Shown one piece after another: positions 62,421-64,000 of a stretch of 64,000 nucleotides of DNA; the first letter of the stretch is position 1, and every line of letters begins with the position of its first letter. The DNA is from Actinoplanes sp. NBC_00393. GTDB taxonomy: Bacteria; Actinomycetota; Actinomycetes; Mycobacteriales; Micromonosporaceae. The notes beneath the pieces are model-generated. The model was not told the DNA's origin, did no database searches, and was given only the letters and a program-made list of their open reading frames with translations. Both the position numbers and the translations under genes were made by a program. The DNA lies in NCBI RefSeq assembly GCF_036053395.1, contig NZ_CP107942.1:372001-436000 (forward strand). The letters are read 5' to 3'.

Positions 62421-62580
62421 GTGGGCTCAGCACTCCGTGAGCTCGGGACCGTCGCGTCGTGCGCGACGGCCTGCAGAAGTGGACTGCGCGGAAGTGCCCA
62501 TGCCTCCGCGCGCCGCGTGGCTCCGGCGGCGTGCTGTGGCCTCAGCCTTGCCTAACGATCGACTGAAGTCAATCCCATGA

Positions 62581-62976
62581 TCACGCGTGCCCGATGGTCC
62601 AGTTCTCCCGGTCGTTGCCGCTGCACGGATCGAACGAGTTCTCGACGTGCACGCAGACCCGGAACGTCACCCGGCGCCCCTCCCCGAAGTTGTGGTCGAA
62701 CCGGACGGTCTCACCGACCGTGCCCGACCCCCAGTGGGTGGCCTCCTGCACGGTGCCGTTCTTGCGGATGTACTCGTACTCCAGGTACACCCGGCTGCCG
62801 TGGTCGGTGCGCTTGGTCAGCGCGAAGCTGTCGGTCGCGGAATGGAACCACGCCTCCGCCAGAACCCGGCTGTTCGCGTCGTAGACCCGGGCGATCGCGT
62901 CCTGGGCCGGCGCCGCAGCCGCGGCCGATGGCGCCAGGCCCACCGCGATCAGGGCAGAGAGGGGCAGGATGTTCAT
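62581..62976 (-). CDS. Small secreted protein of unknown function
   Basis: 131 residues from ATG 62976, preceded by GGAGG. Signal peptide MNILPLSALIAVGLAPSAAA, mature part about 110 residues with two Cys (FRVCVHVENSFDPCSG) and beta-rich sequence. The pattern VLAEAWFHSATDSFALTKRTDHGSRVYLEY, then FGEGRRVTFRVCVH, parallels the secreted protein at 38900-39418. No known domain recognised. Confidence 0.75.
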   Translation of the reverse strand: MNILPLSALIAVGLAPSAAAAAPAQDAIARVYDANSRVLAEAWFHSATDSFALTKRTDHGSRVYLEYEYIRKNGTVQEATHWGSGTVGETVRFDHNFGEGRRVTFRVCVHVENSFDPCSGNDRENWTIGHA

Positions 62977-63125
62977 GATCGCCTCCGGTTCGCGCCGGGA
63001 CGGCGCGGCCCTGCGCCGCGTCGCCAAACCGAGAGGTCTTCACCGATTACCCGCCCGTCACCAGCGGAAACCGGCCGGCCGGATATTCGGGTGCCGGGCC
63101 CGGGCGGCGCGCCTACGGTGTGGGG

Positions 63126-63689
63126 ATGTCCGTTGAAGCCGCGCGTGCCGCCGAGATCCTCATGCAGTTGTCCCACCCGGCCCGGCTGCGGGCCTACGCC
63201 GAGCTGGTCCGGGCGGGGAACGACGGCGCCACCCTCTTCGAGCTGTCGATCCATCTCGACCTGCCGAAAGCGGAGGTGGGCGAGCTCTGCGGCCGGCTGG
63301 TCGGCGCCGGTCTGGCCACCGGCACCGGCAACGGCACCTTCCGGGCCAAGGGTGACGTGCTGCGCGAGGCCGCCCAGGCCCTCGACCGGGCGCAGCCGGT
63401 GGGGTCGCTGCTGGCGGACTATCCGCAGCTGAAGTCGTATTTCGCGCACGGCCGGCTGAGCAGCCTGCCGCCCACCATGAGCGAGCGCTACCAGCAGATC
63501 GGCGAGCTGTTCGCCCGGTTCCTCGCGGTCGACGGCGTGCTCACCGAGGACGAGGTGAACCGGCGGCTCGCCGTGGTCGCCGACGACGTGGCCGCGGTGC
63601 GCCGGATGCTGGTCGAGACCGGCTGGCTGGAGCGCGACCGGGCCGGAACCTCGTACGGTTCCGGCCGGGTCCTTCCGCAGCCCGCCTGA
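63126..63689 (+). CDS. ArsR-like regulator with DUF2087 C terminus
   Basis: 187 residues from ATG 63126 (GTG 63120 is possible). The N-terminal winged HTH reads AAEILMQLSHPARLRAYAELVRAGNDGATLFELSIHLDLPKAEVGELCGRLVGAGLA, the layout of ArsR-type regulators without Cys metal sites. The C-terminal 60 residues (RFLAVDGVLTEDEVNRRLAVVADDVAAVRRMLVETGWLERDRAGTSYG) match DUF2087, often found in such regulators. The convergent MFS gene ends 6 bases after it. Confidence 0.85.
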   Translation: MSVEAARAAEILMQLSHPARLRAYAELVRAGNDGATLFELSIHLDLPKAEVGELCGRLVGAGLATGTGNGTFRAKGDVLREAAQALDRAQPVGSLLADYPQLKSYFAHGRLSSLPPTMSERYQQIGELFARFLAVDGVLTEDEVNRRLAVVADDVAAVRRMLVETGWLERDRAGTSYGSGRVLPQPA

Positions 63690-63694
63690 GGCGG

Positions 63695-64000
63695 TCAGTC
63701 CTGGGTGATGTTCAGCGGTGCGGCGTCCTTCGGGACGACCGCGAGCATCGCGACCGCCAGGACCGCGACGACGATCCCGAGGATGCCGAGGGCCGGCCGC
63801 AGGCCGCCGACCGCCGCGCCCACCCCGGTGATCAGCACCGGCGACAGGAACTGACCGACGAAGAGCGTTCCGGTCCACAGGCCCGTACCCCGCCCGCGCT
63901 GCTCGAAGGAGAGCCCGTTGGTGGCCCAGGTCAGCAGGGTCGGCAGCAGCAGACCGGTGCCGGCCCCGGTGATGATCGCGCCCACGGTGATCACCGGGAC
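63695..64000 (-). CDS. MFS transporter, C-terminal part only (start off the right edge)
   Basis: The last 101 codons of a major facilitator gene that continues beyond the window. Three hydrophobic segments are visible (ITVGAIITGAGTGLLLPTLLTW, LWTGTLFVGQFLSPVLITGVGAAVGG, ALGILGIVVAVLAVAMLAVVP) with the conserved loop FEQRGRGTGLWTGTLFVGQFLSPV between segments 10 and 11. Substrate unknown. Confidence 0.85.
   Translation of the reverse strand, partial: VPVITVGAIITGAGTGLLLPTLLTWATNGLSFEQRGRGTGLWTGTLFVGQFLSPVLITGVGAAVGGLRPALGILGIVVAVLAVAMLAVVPKDAAPLNITQD

Overview
The window is GC-rich actinobacterial DNA with strong GC3 bias, many GTG starts and ATGA/GTGA stop-start overlaps. The gene content points to a filamentous soil actinomycete of the Micromonosporaceae, probably Actinoplanes or a relative. 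Supporting features are a caspase-like EACC1-type protein, a DUF574-type SAM methyltransferase, a DUF2510 protein, a class F sortase, an AA10 LPMO with a CBM2, a CebR-type operator and IclR-controlled aromatic catabolism. The genus is an inference, since no rRNA or other marker gene is present.

Layout. 1-4398 (minus) is most of one giant gene: a caspase-like domain that has lost both catalytic residues, a long Pro/Ala/Thr linker, one membrane segment and a YVTN beta-propeller that runs off the left edge. 4.4-8.5 kb holds a repeat-rich gap, a small hypothetical gene, a membrane-anchored helix-hairpin-helix protein, an APC permease and a universal stress protein. 8.5-12 kb has a secreted beta-helix protein and a sortase F pair. 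12-14.8 kb is a TetR/MMPL efflux pair with a visible operator. 14.8-21.9 kb has a DUF2510 membrane protein, an array of 62-bp tandem repeats, a secreted M28 aminopeptidase, and a four-gene NMT1/SsuA-type ABC importer divergent from an IclR regulator. An IS110 element follows (about 22-23.4 kb), then a divergent pair of c-di-GMP enzymes (23.4-27.2 kb).

27.2-38.3 kb looks like a hydroxy- or dicarboxylate catabolic locus that has suffered deletions and insertions. It contains a GntR regulator, a tartrate/D-malate-type dehydrogenase, two decayed MFS genes, a broken 2-hydroxyacid dehydrogenase fused to one of them, an AtuA-family protein with its DUF4387 partner, a two-gene IS5-like element, a (GTGCCC)15 microsatellite and a TctCBA-type tripartite tricarboxylate transporter. 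38.3-43.2 kb holds a GerMN lipoprotein, a secreted protein, an ABC-2 exporter with a predicted 23-residue peptide, and a NarL-type two-component system. 43-51.4 kb holds a GNAT acetyltransferase, a methyltransferase, an S15 peptidase, a B12-binding radical SAM protein, a second array of the same 62-bp repeat family, a DedA protein with a degenerate PAP2 domain, a nucleotidyltransferase and a holin-like protein.

51.4-59.5 kb is a complete protocatechuate branch of the beta-ketoadipate pathway: iclR-pobA on the minus strand, divergent from pcaHGBLFIJ on the plus strand. Together these convert 4-hydroxybenzoate to succinyl-CoA and acetyl-CoA. A 15-bp palindrome occurs twice, once in the divergent promoter region and once inside the 3' end of iclR just ahead of pobA. 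59.6-64 kb carries an AraC regulator, a VOC protein, an orphan CebR-type box, an LPMO, a small secreted protein, an ArsR-type regulator and the end of an MFS gene cut by the right edge.

The most interesting items are the pseudo-caspase/propeller receptor-like protein, the 62-bp hairpin repeat family shared by two loci, the second palindrome in front of pobA, the orphan CebR box, and the eroded hydroxyacid locus.
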